Source: Mediterraneibacter catenae
GTDB taxonomy: Bacteria; Bacillota; Clostridia; Lachnospirales; Lachnospiraceae
Length of the DNA: 64,000 bases
Assembly: GCF_008691045.1 (NCBI RefSeq)
Contig: NZ_VMSO01000003.1
Coordinates: forward strand, 124,001-188,000
Direction: 5' to 3'
In this document: in pieces, positions 9,272 through 21,418 of the stretch
Layout: the number at the start of each line of letters is the position of its first letter
How positions within the stretch are numbered: position 1 is the first letter of the stretch
Made by a program: the position numbers and the translations under genes
The notes under the pieces: generated by a model
The model's input: the letters and a program-made list of their open reading frames with translations, nothing else
What the model was told of the DNA's origin: nothing
The model's database searches: none

Positions 9272-9351
9272 TGGATGGCGGGGAAAGAAATTGCCGAAAT
9301 TGATAATTGGTGCTAGAATAAACAGAACTTATGAAGAAACGGAGTGCGCAG

Positions 9352-11088
9352 ATGAACATCCTTTTAGCAGCGATCAACGCAAAATATATTCATGCTAATC
9401 TTGCAGTGTACAGTCTGAGGGCTTATGCCTGCAAATATATTGAAGAAATTGAAATCGCGGAATACACGATTAATCAGCCGGTGGATGATATCCTTATGGA
9501 TATCTATACGCACCGGCCGGATATTTTGTGCTTTTCCTGTTATCTGTGGAATATAAGTTATGTGGAACAGCTTATCAGGGAGATACCGAAGATACTGCCT
9601 GATACGAAGATATGGCTGGGCGGGCCGGAGGTCTCTTACAATGCAAAGGATATGCTGAGAGATTATCCCGGTCTGGCAGGCATTATGTGTGGGGAAGGTG
9701 AGGGGACTTTCCTGGAACTTATGGAATATTATCATGCGGGAACGGATGTGCCAGAGGGAGCTTCCCTTTCTCAAATTCCCGGGATTGTATACCGGGAAAG
9801 TGAAGGGAATATCCAGGATACACCGCCCCGTCCGGTTCTTGACCTGAGCACCGTTCCGTTTGTATATGAACATATCGAAGATTTTCGTAACCGGATCATC
9901 TATTACGAGTCAAGCAGAGGCTGTCCGTTCTCTTGCAGTTATTGCCTTTCTTCTATTGACAAGTGTCTCCGGTTCCGCGACCTTGAGCTTGTGAAAAGTG
10001 AGCTGCAATTTTTTATCGATCATGAAGTGCCGCAGGTGAAATTTGTGGACCGGACATTTAACTGCCGCCATGATCACGCTATGGCAGTGTGGAGATATAT
10101 CAAAGAACACGACAGAGGCATTACGAACTTTCATTTTGAGATAGCAGCGGATCTTCTGAATGAGGAGGAGATCAGTCTGATCCGCAGTATGCGCCCGGGA
10201 CTCATCCAGCTAGAGATCGGCATCCAGTCCGCAAATGAGGAGACGATACGTGAGATCAGGAGAAAGATGGATCTGGACAAGGTAGAACACATTGTGGCAG
10301 AAGTGAGAGAGAACAGAAATGTGCATCAGCATCTTGATCTGATAGCGGGGCTTCCGTATGAAAATTATGACAGTTTCACGAAGTCTTTTGACCGCGTATA
10401 CAGTATGAGACCGGATCAGCTCCAGCTCGGGTTCCTGAAAGTACTGAAGGGTTCACTCATGCACGAGAGGACGAGGGAATACGGGTTAGTTTACCAGAAT
10501 CGGCCGCCCTATGAAGTCCTTTCAACAAATTGGCTGTCTTATGCTGATATAGTCCGGCTTAAAAAGGTTGAGGAGATGGTAGAAGTCTATTACAACAGCG
10601 GACAGTTCAGAAATACAGTAGGGCATATGGAGAAAGAATTTACCGGTGCGTTTGCTATGTACAGCACTCTGGCGGATTATTATGACAGAAACGGTCTGTT
10701 CAGGGTCAGTCATTCGCGGATCTCAAGATATGAGATTCTGTTCCGATTTCTGGAAGAACATACCGGAAGGCCGGACGAATATGTACAGTGGTTGACATTA
10801 GACCTGTATCTGAGGGATAATGTGAGAAACCGTCCGCAGTTTCTGCCGGAGAATAAAGTGAGTTCAGATGAAGCAGCTGCTTTTTATAAGTCAGAAGAAG
10901 AGGAACGTCGTTATCTGAAGTCATATACGGGATACGACAGAAGACAGATGCGCAAGATGACACATCTGGAGCGGCTGTCCGGAAGTCTGTTCCTGTTTGA
11001 TTACCGGGAGAGAGACCCGCTCAGCGGTGATGCAAAATTATATATAATAGAAGATCAGGAAAGGAAGATCGACAATGAATTTTCATGA
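9352..11088 (+). CDS. B12-binding-domain radical SAM protein (DUF4080 type)
   Basis: A 578-residue protein. Residues about 1-130 form a cobalamin-binding-like fold opening MNILLAAINAKYIHANLA. A radical SAM core follows with the cluster motif CPFSCSYC (CxxxCxxC) near residue 190, and a C-terminal DUF4080-like part. Such proteins use a 4Fe-4S cluster and S-adenosylmethionine; the substrate of this subfamily is unknown to me. I chose the ATG at 9352 because ACGGAG precedes it by 7 bases; the ATG at 9331 lacks a site. The gene overlaps the following 33-codon gene by 14 bases. Confidence 0.88.
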   Translation: MNILLAAINAKYIHANLAVYSLRAYACKYIEEIEIAEYTINQPVDDILMDIYTHRPDILCFSCYLWNISYVEQLIREIPKILPDTKIWLGGPEVSYNAKDMLRDYPGLAGIMCGEGEGTFLELMEYYHAGTDVPEGASLSQIPGIVYRESEGNIQDTPPRPVLDLSTVPFVYEHIEDFRNRIIYYESSRGCPFSCSYCLSSIDKCLRFRDLELVKSELQFFIDHEVPQVKFVDRTFNCRHDHAMAVWRYIKEHDRGITNFHFEIAADLLNEEEISLIRSMRPGLIQLEIGIQSANEETIREIRRKMDLDKVEHIVAEVRENRNVHQHLDLIAGLPYENYDSFTKSFDRVYSMRPDQLQLGFLKVLKGSLMHERTREYGLVYQNRPPYEVLSTNWLSYADIVRLKKVEEMVEVYYNSGQFRNTVGHMEKEFTGAFAMYSTLADYYDRNGLFRVSHSRISRYEILFRFLEEHTGRPDEYVQWLTLDLYLRDNVRNRPQFLPENKVSSDEAAAFYKSEEEERRYLKSYTGYDRRQMRKMTHLERLSGSLFLFDYRERDPLSGDAKLYIIEDQERKIDNEFS

Positions 11089-11176
11089 TAAACGGTTCAG
11101 ACGTATTGTTTCTATTATTATCCTGCTTTTGATAGCAGCGATGGTGCTGACAATGGTACTGCCGTACATTATATGA
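11075..11176 (+). CDS. 33-residue single-pass membrane peptide
   Basis: A short open frame with sequence beginning MNFHDKRFRRIVSII: a basic start followed by one hydrophobic helix to the C-terminus (ending VLPYII). AGGAAAGGAAG precedes the ATG by several bases. The start overlaps the end of the radical SAM gene and its TGA overlaps a possible ATG of the next gene, the packing typical of real small genes in operons. It resembles in layout the tiny membrane proteins of Firmicutes such as Prli42, but I cannot claim homology. Function unknown. Confidence 0.65.
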   Translation: MNFHDKRFRRIVSIIILLLIAAMVLTMVLPYII

Positions 11177-11220
11177 CGGTTACGGTTTTTACAGGAAAGA
11201 TACAGGAGAGACAGCAGGCA

Positions 11221-12270
11221 ATGTCAGAGAAAGATGGAATGAGGATCGGAAAGATCACGCAGACCGCATGGCAGCGGACTGTCAGAAAACAGCTGCATAC
11301 AGAAGATAAAAGAACGCTGTTCGGCGCATCTCCGTGGGAGACGTGCTCCGGTTTCGAAACGGAGGGAGGCGGCGGATATGTGTGGGCGGATGCCTGTGCA
11401 GCAGGAGATGACGGCAGAACAGGATATTATGCCGTATATCACGCGGCCGGTGATCTTGCAGCCCGCGGTGTAAGCGCGGAAGGAGCGGCAGTGCGTATCC
11501 TGCTCCCGACGGGAAGCAGTGAGGAGAAGCTTGGCTTGCTTGCTGCCGGCGTGGACCTCGCATGCAGGGAATTGAATATACAGGCGTCAAGTTTTCAGGC
11601 AGAGGTGTCGGGCGCAGTGCGACAGACAGTAGTATTTGTGAGTGCGGCAGGGAAGTTGTACAGCCGGCCGGCAGGGCGGAAACGGGGACAGGAAAAACAC
11701 GATGCGGTGCAGACTGTGCAAAAGGGGGAGATGCACCGGGAGATCGTTCAGTGCGGATATGCTGGGCTTGAAGGGACACTGCGCGTCCTCGGTGAAGCCC
11801 GTGAGGAGCTGGAGACAAGGTTTGTCTCTACGTTCCTCGATCAGGCAGAAGAGATGACAAATGAACTGGTAAGACCGGTGCAGCTTCTGAACATTTATGA
11901 ATGTGACGGAGCGGCGGAGGTGTGCCAGATAGGGAGCGGCGGCATACTGGCAGCTCTGTGGCAGCTATCGGAGACCGCGCACACAGGGTTTGAGATCGAT
12001 ATGCCTCAGATCGCCCTGAAGCAGGAGACTGTGGAGATCTGTGAATTCTATCGGCTGAATCCGTATCTTATGACATCGGCCGGGAGCTATCTTATCCTGA
12101 CCTCAGAGGCGGAGTCTGTCATCCGGGAGCTCGAAGAGGCAGGAGTATGTGCGGTCAGACTCGGTGTGGCAAGAGACGGGAATGCAAAAGTAATCCGGAA
12201 TGGCGAAGAAGTCAGGTATCTGGACAGACCGGCGTCGGACGAGCTGGAACGCTGGATGGCTGAGCGGTGA
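11221..12270 (+). CDS. AIR synthase-related / HypE-like protein
   Basis: About 349 residues with the two-part PurM/HypE (AIRS) layout. The N-terminal half includes AAGDLAARGVSAEGAAVRILLP and the C-terminal half opens near QLLNIYECDGA. HypE and PurM relatives bind ATP; some Clostridia annotations call this type hydrogenase maturation factor. No other hyp genes are nearby, so that name is doubtful. Starts at 11173 (overlapping the preceding TGA), 11221 and 11239 are possible; I prefer 11221 because AGGAGAG lies 10 bases upstream. It sits directly before an Lrp-type regulator. Confidence 0.7.
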   Translation: MSEKDGMRIGKITQTAWQRTVRKQLHTEDKRTLFGASPWETCSGFETEGGGGYVWADACAAGDDGRTGYYAVYHAAGDLAARGVSAEGAAVRILLPTGSSEEKLGLLAAGVDLACRELNIQASSFQAEVSGAVRQTVVFVSAAGKLYSRPAGRKRGQEKHDAVQTVQKGEMHREIVQCGYAGLEGTLRVLGEAREELETRFVSTFLDQAEEMTNELVRPVQLLNIYECDGAAEVCQIGSGGILAALWQLSETAHTGFEIDMPQIALKQETVEICEFYRLNPYLMTSAGSYLILTSEAESVIRELEEAGVCAVRLGVARDGNAKVIRNGEEVRYLDRPASDELERWMAER

Positions 12271-12294
12271 TATATAATATCGGGAGGGAGAAAG

Positions 12295-12798
12295 ATGAGC
12301 GATAATAAAGAAGCTTTGAGGATTGAAATACTCAAATATCTGGAGAAACACAGCAGGGTTGACTTAAGTGAACTGGCTGCCCTTATGGGGGCGGAGGAGA
12401 CGGAAGTCGCGAATGAAATGGCCGAGATGGAGAAAGAAAAGATCATCTGCGGCTATCATACGCTGATCGACTGGGATAAGACCGGTGTTGAGATGGTGAC
12501 TGCCCTGATCGAAGTGCGTGTAACGCCCCAGAGAGACCGGGGATTCGACCGCCTTGCAGAGCGGATTTATAACTATCCGGAAGTCTATGCTGTCTATCTC
12601 ATTTCCGGAAGCTATGACCTGCTTGTGACGCTCGAAGGGAAAAGCCTGAAAGAAGTTTCCCGTTTTGTCTCGGAAAAGCTGTCTCCGATTGAGGGCGTGC
12701 TCAATACTGCGACACACTTTATCCTGAAAAAGTATAAAGACCATGGAACGGTCATGATACCGAAGAAAGAGCCGGAAAGGATGCTGGTGATGCCGTAA
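12295..12798 (+). CDS. Lrp/AsnC family transcriptional regulator
   Basis: A 167-residue regulator with an N-terminal winged helix (about 8-55, LEKHSRVDLSELAALMGAEE) and a C-terminal RAM/AsnC ligand domain (about 65-150) containing VYLISGSYDLLVTLEG. Family members bind amino acids and control amino acid metabolism. GGGAGGGAGAAAG precedes the ATG. The stop overlaps the start of the aminotransferase by one base (TAATG), so the two are translated together; it may respond to a substrate or product of that enzyme. Confidence 0.92.
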   Translation: MSDNKEALRIEILKYLEKHSRVDLSELAALMGAEETEVANEMAEMEKEKIICGYHTLIDWDKTGVEMVTALIEVRVTPQRDRGFDRLAERIYNYPEVYAVYLISGSYDLLVTLEGKSLKEVSRFVSEKLSPIEGVLNTATHFILKKYKDHGTVMIPKKEPERMLVMP

Positions 12799-13976
12799 TG
12801 AGAAGTCCATTATCAAAGAAGATCATAGATATACAGCCGTCAGGGATACGAAAGTTCTTTGATGTAGCAAATGAGATGAAAGATGCTATTTCTTTAGGCG
12901 TCGGGGAACCTGATTTTGACACGCCATGGCGGATCAGAGATGAAGGAATTTTTTCGCTGGAGAAAGGCAGGACATTCTATACGTCAAATGCGGGACTGAA
13001 AGAACTGCGTCAGGAGATATGCAGGTATCTTGAACGGAAAATTCATGTGTCATACAATCCGATGAAGGAGACGCTGGTCACGGTAGGTGGGAGTGAGGCT
13101 ATCGATGTAGGACTGCGCTGCATGCTCGATCCGGGGGATGAAGTACTTATTCCTCAGCCGAGTTATGTCTCCTATCTGCCGTGTACTGTTATGGCGGATG
13201 GCGTACCGGTGGCAGTCCCGCTCAAGAATGAAAATGAGTTCAAGCTGACTGTGGAAGATCTGGAGAAATATACGACGCCGAAGACAAAAATACTGATCAT
13301 GCCATTTCCGAATAATCCGACCGGTTCCATTATGACAAGAGATGACCTTGAGCCTGTTGCAGACTTTGTAAAAGAACATGATTTGTATGTGATATCTGAT
13401 GAGATCTATTCTGAACTCACTTACCAGACAGAACATGTCTCTATCGCGAGTCTGCCGGGTATGAGAGAGAGAACAGTTGTGATCAACGGTTTTTCCAAGG
13501 GATTTGCCATGACAGGATGGAGACTGGGGTACTGCTGCGGACCGGAAGAAATCATAGAGCAGATGACAAAGCTTCATCAGTTTGCTATCATGTGCGCGCC
13601 TACGACGAGCCAGTACGCAGCGGTTGAGGGTTTGAAGAACTGTGAAGACGAAGTGGAGGAAATGCGCAGATCGTATAATCAGAGACGGCGTTTCCTTATG
13701 CATGAGTTCAGACGGATGGGACTGGAGTGTTTCGAACCGTTCGGAGCATTCTATGTGTTCCCGAGTATAAAAGAGTTCGGTATGAGTTCTGAAGAGTTCG
13801 CCACACGGCTGCTGCAGGAGGAAAAAGTGGCTGTCGTTCCGGGAACTGCGTTCGGGGAATGCGGAGAGGGATTCCTGAGGATCTCGTATGCATATTCTCT
13901 GGATGACCTGAAAGAGGCGCTGGGACGGGTAGAGAGATTCATCACCAGACTGAGAGAAAAAACGGGAGATAAGTAA
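12798..13976 (+). CDS. PLP-dependent class I/II aminotransferase
   Basis: A 392-residue fold-type I aminotransferase. The Schiff-base lysine is Lys234 in NGFSKGFAMTGWRLGY, with the PNNPTG motif at 171-176 and SDEIYSELTY near 200-209. It transfers an amino group between an amino acid and a 2-oxo acid in the cytoplasm. The pairing with an Lrp regulator suggests a role in aromatic or branched amino acid metabolism, but specificity cannot be read directly. It starts within the stop of lrp (TAATG) and ends 1 base before the trmL ATG. Confidence 0.93.
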   Translation: MRSPLSKKIIDIQPSGIRKFFDVANEMKDAISLGVGEPDFDTPWRIRDEGIFSLEKGRTFYTSNAGLKELRQEICRYLERKIHVSYNPMKETLVTVGGSEAIDVGLRCMLDPGDEVLIPQPSYVSYLPCTVMADGVPVAVPLKNENEFKLTVEDLEKYTTPKTKILIMPFPNNPTGSIMTRDDLEPVADFVKEHDLYVISDEIYSELTYQTEHVSIASLPGMRERTVVINGFSKGFAMTGWRLGYCCGPEEIIEQMTKLHQFAIMCAPTTSQYAAVEGLKNCEDEVEEMRRSYNQRRRFLMHEFRRMGLECFEPFGAFYVFPSIKEFGMSSEEFATRLLQEEKVAVVPGTAFGECGEGFLRISYAYSLDDLKEALGRVERFITRLREKTGDK

Positions 13977-13977
13977 A

Positions 13978-14472
13978 ATGTTGAATATCGTACTTCTTGA
14001 GCCGGAAATCCCGGCAAATACGGGAAATATAGGGAGGACATGTGTGGCGTCCGGCACCAGACTCCATCTGATCGAGCCCCTGGGCTTCAGCCTGAGCGAA
14101 AAAGCGCTGAAGCGCGCGGGAATGGATTACTGGAAGGATCTGGACGTGACGACTTATATTGATTACCAGGATTTCCTGGACCGGAATCCGGGAGCAAAGA
14201 TATACATGGCGACAACAAAAGCCCGCAAAATATACACAGAAGTCTCCTATGAAGATGACTGCTACATCATGTTCGGAAAGGAGAGCGCAGGAATTCCCGA
14301 AGAAATCCTCGTTCAGAATCAGGAGAACTGCATCCGGATCCCGATGATGGAGAAGATCCGTTCTCTGAATCTCGGAAATTCGGCTGCGATTGTGCTGTAT
14401 GAGGCACTGCGGCAGAACGGGTTTGCGGGGCTGGAACGGGAAGGTAAGCTGCACAGGCTTTCGTGGCAGTAA
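13978..14472 (+). CDS. trmL: tRNA (cytidine(34)-2'-O)-methyltransferase TrmL
   Basis: A 164-residue SPOUT-class enzyme that methylates the 2'-O of the wobble base in tRNA-Leu. Family motifs are clear: LLEPEIPANTGNIGRTC at the start, FGKESAGIPEE near residue 100, and IPMMEKIRSLNLGNSAAIVLYE near the C-terminus, which forms part of the trefoil knot. The length equals the usual minimal TrmL. It is the last gene of the run that starts with lrp. Confidence 0.95.
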   Translation: MLNIVLLEPEIPANTGNIGRTCVASGTRLHLIEPLGFSLSEKALKRAGMDYWKDLDVTTYIDYQDFLDRNPGAKIYMATTKARKIYTEVSYEDDCYIMFGKESAGIPEEILVQNQENCIRIPMMEKIRSLNLGNSAAIVLYEALRQNGFAGLEREGKLHRLSWQ

Positions 14473-14512
14473 ATTATGGTCAAAATTACATATAACAAGT
14501 CTTGGAAAAGAG

Positions 14513-14572
14513 CTCCGATGATATGGTAAATTTTATCATTTACATCACCGGGGCATTTATTTTGAATGAAAA
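14513..14572 (+). terminator. Possible imperfect terminator after trmL
   Basis: GCTCCGATGAT followed by ATGGTAAA can pair, with a bulge, with TTTATCAT and TTACATCACCGGGGC, and a T-rich ATTTATTTT follows. The stem is imperfect, so this is tentative. The rest of the gap to the ATPase operon is AT-rich and holds the promoter. Confidence 0.4.
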
Positions 14573-14629
14573 ATGCACGATATTTTCAGATATGCTAATG
14601 AACAGTTATGAAACATGCTAATAAATGTT

Positions 14630-14658
14630 TTGAATAATCACTGAGTATGTTATATAAT
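14630..14658 (+). promoter_or_regulatory. Sigma-A promoter of the V-type ATPase operon
   Basis: TTGAAT (14630-14635) and TATAAT (14653-14658) are separated by exactly 17 bases, about 110 bases before the first ATPase gene. No other comparable promoter is seen upstream of the nine genes, so it probably drives the whole operon. Confidence 0.8.
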
Positions 14659-14767
14659 GATCACAAGATCGTGTTAAAATTGTGTTAAAAACCATTCTCT
14701 GTATGAAGAAGGAAGTAATGGAAAAACTAAGGAAACAGAAATGATCGTGGAAGGTGGTGGATAAAAT

Positions 14768-15076
14768 ATGGTAGAAGAGACGATCAGGACGGTCCGCGAG
14801 ACTGAGAAACAGGCGCAGGAAATCGTGGATAATGCCCGCCTGGAGAGTGAACGCACGATAAAAGCGGCGAAGGAACGCTCAGAGGCTCTCAGAGAAGAAA
14901 TCCTCGGGAAAGCGTATGCAGAGGCGGCGGCTGAAGCTGAGAAAGCGCAGCAGGCGGGAGCAGAGACAGAGCGCAGGGCGAAAGCCGAATGTGAGGAAGA
15001 GACGGCGAAGCTTAAGACTTCTGCCGGGGAGAAAGAAAAAGAGGCAGTAGAGATGGTGATCTCGCTGCTGGCGTAG
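14768..15076 (+). CDS. V-type ATPase G/H-like peripheral stalk subunit
   Basis: A 102-residue highly charged coiled coil with long runs of Ala, Glu and Lys. It pairs with subunit E to form the peripheral stalk of V/A-type ATPases; Enterococcus hirae calls the equivalent NtpF. The sequence is low in complexity, so the call rests on length, composition and its position as first gene before subunit I. AAGGTGGTGG precedes the ATG. Confidence 0.8.
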   Translation: MVEETIRTVRETEKQAQEIVDNARLESERTIKAAKERSEALREEILGKAYAEAAAEAEKAQQAGAETERRAKAECEEETAKLKTSAGEKEKEAVEMVISLLA

Positions 15077-15165
15077 TCAATGACAGTTACTGATCACAGT
15101 AACTGACAGTAAAACAGAAAAGAAAGTGGCATATAAGTGTCATGCGGCAAAGGAGGGATATATAA

Positions 15166-17660
<2,495 letters not shown>

Positions 17661-17746
17661 ACCGGGAAGATACGGATATGTGATTTGTATATCCGCGAAG
17701 AGACAGTGAAACATAAGAGACCAGAAACAAGAAGGAGAGCGAGGAA

Positions 17747-18340
17747 ATGAGTGGACTGGATAAAATGAAAGCCCGGATTCTCGAAGAGGCGCAGAGCACC
17801 GCACAGGAGATTACCGACAAGGCGAAAGCGGACGCGGATGCGGCGGTTCAGGCCGCACGGGAGTCAGCCGAGGCCGAGGCGGCAAAGATCCTCGAGCGTG
17901 CGAAGCGCGACGCGGCAGATTATGCGGCTCGAGTGGATTCCTCGATGGATATGCAGAGAAAGCAGGCTGTCCTTGCCGCAAAGCAGGAAGTGATCGGCGG
18001 CGTGCTCGATAAGGCATATGATGCGGTAATGAATCTGGACGATGAGAAATATTTTGAAATGCTTGAGAAGATGCTGGAGAAACATGTTCTGGCCGAAGAA
18101 GGTGTGATCTGCTTCTCGGCAAAAGATCTGGAACGGATGCCGGAAGGCTTCCCGGAGAAGGTTAAGAGCATTGCCGAATCAAAGGGCGGAAAACTTACTC
18201 TCTCCGAGAAACCGGAGAAGATGGACGGAGGTTTCCTGCTTGTGTACGGCGGCATTGAAGAAAACTGTACGATCAGCGCAGTGTTTGCTTCCAGGCGGGA
18301 AGAATTATCAGATCAGGTGAACAGGCTGCTGTTCGGATAA
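17747..18340 (+). CDS. ntpE: V-type ATP synthase subunit E (peripheral stalk)
   Basis: A 197-residue stalk subunit. The N-terminal half is a long coiled coil (DKMKARILEEAQSTAQEITD and following Ala/Glu-rich repeats), and the C-terminal half is globular, with GGFLLVYGGIEENCTISAVF. It links subunit A/B to subunit I together with the G/H-like subunit. AAGGAGAGCGAGG precedes the ATG. It lies between ntpK and ntpC, the standard order. Confidence 0.93.
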   Translation: MSGLDKMKARILEEAQSTAQEITDKAKADADAAVQAARESAEAEAAKILERAKRDAADYAARVDSSMDMQRKQAVLAAKQEVIGGVLDKAYDAVMNLDDEKYFEMLEKMLEKHVLAEEGVICFSAKDLERMPEGFPEKVKSIAESKGGKLTLSEKPEKMDGGFLLVYGGIEENCTISAVFASRREELSDQVNRLLFG

Positions 18341-18364
18341 AGCGCAGATGTTAGGAGGGTTAAC

Positions 18365-19336
18365 TTGAGTAATACAAAATATACTTATGCGGTCGCGCGC
18401 ATCCGCGCACTGGAAGTATCCCTGTTCTCAGATGCATTTATCGAGCAGCTCTTAGCGTGCAAGAGCGCGGAGCAGGTCCTGCAGTCCGTAGTCGAAAAAG
18501 GCTGGGGCGATATGGACACCGAGCATGATGCGGAAGCGGTATTAAAGCGAGAGGAAGAGAAGGCATGGGCGGTCATCCGTGACGTGGCTCCGGATATGAG
18601 CGTCTTCGACGTGCTCTCTTACCCGAAGCTGTACCATAATCTGAAAGCGGCAGTCAAAGAAGTGTGCACGGGTGTGAAGAATCCGGCAATGTTCTATGAC
18701 GACTGCCCCATCCCCGGAGAGGAGATGTATCAGATCATAGAGAGCAGAGAGTTCTCCAGGCTCCCGGGCAATATGTCACGGACGGCACAGGAGGCGCTGG
18801 ATACACTTCTGCATACAGGGGACGGACAGCTCTGTGACATCATTGTAGACAGGGCGGCGCTGGAGGCTATCGAAGAGGCAGGGAAGAAGTCGGGGGAACC
18901 GATCATGGAAAACTATGCGGACACGACAGTTGCCATCGCTGACATCAAGATTGCCGTGCGCTCCCAGAAGACGGGCAAGAGTGCGGAGTTCATGAGAAGC
19001 GCCATGGCGGAGTGTGATAGTTTAAGTCTTGATCAGCTTATCCGCGCAGCGCTCTCAGGCGCAGAGGAGATCGCCCAGTATCTCGAGGGCACATCCTATG
19101 CCGGGGGCGCGGACGCTTTAAGAGAGTCCCCGTCTGCATTTGAGCGCTGGTGCGACAACCGTATGATCGAGACATTGAAATCTCAGAAATATGAGACATT
19201 TTCTGTAGGGCCCCTGCTGGGGTATCTGATCGCAAGGGAGAATGAGATCAAGACGGTGCGGATCATTCTGACCGGGAAGCAAAACGGATTCACGGACGAC
19301 GCGATCCGGGAAAGGATAAGGGAGATGTATGTATAA
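18365..19336 (+). CDS. ntpC: V-type ATP synthase subunit C
   Basis: A 323-residue subunit of the central shaft base, homologous to eukaryotic subunit d, which connects the rotor ring to subunits D and F. It starts at a TTG following TAGGAGGGTTAAC. The helical sequence starting YTYAVARIRALEVSLFSDAFIEQLL and ending in a LxGYLIARENEIKTVRIILTGK block is typical. Its last 8 bases overlap the subunit F gene. Confidence 0.93.
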   Translation: MSNTKYTYAVARIRALEVSLFSDAFIEQLLACKSAEQVLQSVVEKGWGDMDTEHDAEAVLKREEEKAWAVIRDVAPDMSVFDVLSYPKLYHNLKAAVKEVCTGVKNPAMFYDDCPIPGEEMYQIIESREFSRLPGNMSRTAQEALDTLLHTGDGQLCDIIVDRAALEAIEEAGKKSGEPIMENYADTTVAIADIKIAVRSQKTGKSAEFMRSAMAECDSLSLDQLIRAALSGAEEIAQYLEGTSYAGGADALRESPSAFERWCDNRMIETLKSQKYETFSVGPLLGYLIARENEIKTVRIILTGKQNGFTDDAIRERIREMYV

Positions 19337-19652
19337 GATTGCAGTGGTCGGCGATTACGACAGTATCTACGGTTTCGCCACATTGGGGCTTAGCATCTGC
19401 CCTGTGAGGAACCGGGAGGAAATACGTGACAGGCTCCGCAGTCTCGCGGAGGAGGACTATGGCATCATCTATATCACGGAAGCGGCTGCCGCTGAAGTGA
19501 GTGATGAGTTGGAAATGTATCGTGAGAAGACTCTGCCGGCGATCATCCAGATACCCGGCGTATCCGGCAATACCGGAGCAGGCGTCGAGAATGTGAAGAA
19601 GACGGTGGAACAGGCGGTCGGATCAGATATTCTGTTTGGAGGAGTAAGCTAA
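19329..19652 (+). CDS. ntpG: V-type ATP synthase subunit F (NtpG in Enterococcus naming)
   Basis: A 107-residue shaft subunit with a Rossmann-like fold opening [20 protein letters not shown] and a flexible C-terminal helix. It sits on subunit D and takes part in regulating rotation. Start and end overlap the neighbouring ntpC (8 bases) and ntpA (1 base), which indicates tight translational coupling. Confidence 0.93.
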   Translation: MYKIAVVGDYDSIYGFATLGLSICPVRNREEIRDRLRSLAEEDYGIIYITEAAAAEVSDELEMYREKTLPAIIQIPGVSGNTGAGVENVKKTVEQAVGSDILFGGVS

Positions 19653-21418
19653 TGAGCACAGGAGTGATTAAAAAAGTCGCAGGACCTCTTGTCATTGCGG
19701 AGGGAATGCGTGATGCAAATATGTTCGATGTGGTCCGTGTGTCGAATCAGCGTCTGATCGGTGAGATCATCGAGATGCACGGAGACGAAGCATCGATCCA
19801 GGTATATGAGGAGACATCGGGATTAGGACCGGGCGAGCCGGTGGAATCCATGGAAGTTCCGATGTCCGTCGAGCTGGGACCGGGACTGATCACGAGTATC
19901 TATGACGGTATCCAGAGACCGCTCGATGATATCATGAAGATCTCGGGAAATAACTTAAAGCGTGGTGTAGAAGTACCGTCCTTAAAGAGAGATCTGAAAT
20001 GGGAGTTCGTTCCCACGGTGAAAGCCGGCGATGAGGTGGAAGCCGGAGATGTGATCGGTACAGTTCAGGAGACTGTACTCGTACAGCAGAAGATCATGGT
20101 TCCGTATGGCATGAAGGGAACCATAAAGGAGATCAAAGCAGGAGACTTTACAGTTGAGGAAGTGGTTGCCATCCTTGAGACTGCGGAGGGCGATAAGGAA
20201 CTGACACTGATGCAGAAGTGGCCGGTGCGCCGCGGACGTCCGTACCAGAAGAAACTTCCGCCGGAGATGCCGCTTGTGACAGGGCAGAGAGTCATCGATA
20301 CATTCTTCCCCATCGCAAAGGGCGGCGTGGCTGCAGTGCCTGGACCGTTCGGAAGCGGTAAGACTGTCATCCAGCATCAGCTCGCGAAATGGGCGGAGGC
20401 TGATATCGTCGTCTATATCGGCTGTGGTGAGCGCGGCAATGAGATGACGGACGTTCTGAACGAGTTCCCGGAACTGAAAGACCCGAAGACAGGACAGCCC
20501 CTGATGCAGAGGACAGTTCTGATCGCAAATACTTCGGATATGCCTGTGGCTGCCCGTGAGGCGTCCATTTACACAGGTATCACCATTGCTGAATATTTCC
20601 GTGATATGGGATATTCTGTGGCGCTGATGGCAGACTCCACATCCCGCTGGGCGGAGGCATTAAGAGAGATGTCCGGACGTCTCGAGGAGATGCCCGGTGA
20701 GGAAGGTTACCCGGCATATCTGGGAAGCCGTCTGGCACAGTTCTACGAGCGTGCGGGACATGTGATCTCGCTGGGAAAAGAAGGACGTGAGGGAGCCCTC
20801 TCCGTTATCGGTGCGGTATCCCCTCCGGGCGGTGATACGTCAGAGCCTGTATCTCAGGCGACACTTCGTATCGTGAAAGTGTTCTGGGGACTGGATTCGG
20901 CTCTCGCGTACAAGAGACATTTCCCGGCTATCAACTGGCTGAACAGCTATTCTCTGTATCTGGATGATATGGAAAAATGGTTCAACGGAAATGTAGCTCC
21001 GGACTGGATGGAAGGACGTCAGAAGATGATGACCCTCCTTCAGGAAGAGGCAGAACTGGAAGAGATCGTGAAGATGGTCGGTATGGACGCGCTCTCACCG
21101 GGCGACCGGCTGAAGATGGAAGCAGCGCGATCCATTCGTGAAGACTTCCTGCATCAGAACTCTTTCCATGAGATCGACACTTATACGTCACTCAAGAAAC
21201 AGCACATGATGATGCTCCTTGTAAATGCATTCTACGACAGGGCTGTAAAGGCTCTCTCAGAAGGGGCGTCCCTGCAGAAGCTGATCTCCATGTCTGTGAG
21301 GGAGCAGATCGGACGTTTCAAATATGTGCATGAGGATGCACTTGACGAGGAATATAAGAAAGTAGACGAGGAGTTGACCGCTCAGATCGCCAATGCATTT
21401 GTAAAGGAGGGCCGCTAA
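19652..21418 (+). CDS. ntpA: V-type ATP synthase catalytic subunit A
   Basis: A 588-residue catalytic subunit. The P-loop GPFGSGKT lies at residues 231-238, followed by the GCGERGNEM segment with the catalytic-type glutamate and the [16 protein letters not shown] block. The non-homologous insert of about 90 residues that marks subunit A versus beta precedes the P-loop. Three A and three B subunits form the ATP-hydrolysing head. Stop and next start abut (TAAATG). Confidence 0.97.
   Translation: MSTGVIKKVAGPLVIAEGMRDANMFDVVRVSNQRLIGEIIEMHGDEASIQVYEETSGLGPGEPVESMEVPMSVELGPGLITSIYDGIQRPLDDIMKISGNNLKRGVEVPSLKRDLKWEFVPTVKAGDEVEAGDVIGTVQETVLVQQKIMVPYGMKGTIKEIKAGDFTVEEVVAILETAEGDKELTLMQKWPVRRGRPYQKKLPPEMPLVTGQRVIDTFFPIAKGGVAAVPGPFGSGKTVIQHQLAKWAEADIVVYIGCGERGNEMTDVLNEFPELKDPKTGQPLMQRTVLIANTSDMPVAAREASIYTGITIAEYFRDMGYSVALMADSTSRWAEALREMSGRLEEMPGEEGYPAYLGSRLAQFYERAGHVISLGKEGREGALSVIGAVSPPGGDTSEPVSQATLRIVKVFWGLDSALAYKRHFPAINWLNSYSLYLDDMEKWFNGNVAPDWMEGRQKMMTLLQEEAELEEIVKMVGMDALSPGDRLKMEAARSIREDFLHQNSFHEIDTYTSLKKQHMMMLLVNAFYDRAVKALSEGASLQKLISMSVREQIGRFKYVHEDALDEEYKKVDEELTAQIANAFVKEGR

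Noticed and set aside
8889-9303. Short plus-strand frames over the SRP RNA
   Set aside because: The region is fully explained by the SRP RNA and its promoter on the other strand.
13050-14057. A 335-codon minus-strand frame opposite the aminotransferase and trmL
   Set aside because: Both opposing genes are clear, and the frame has no recognisable domain.
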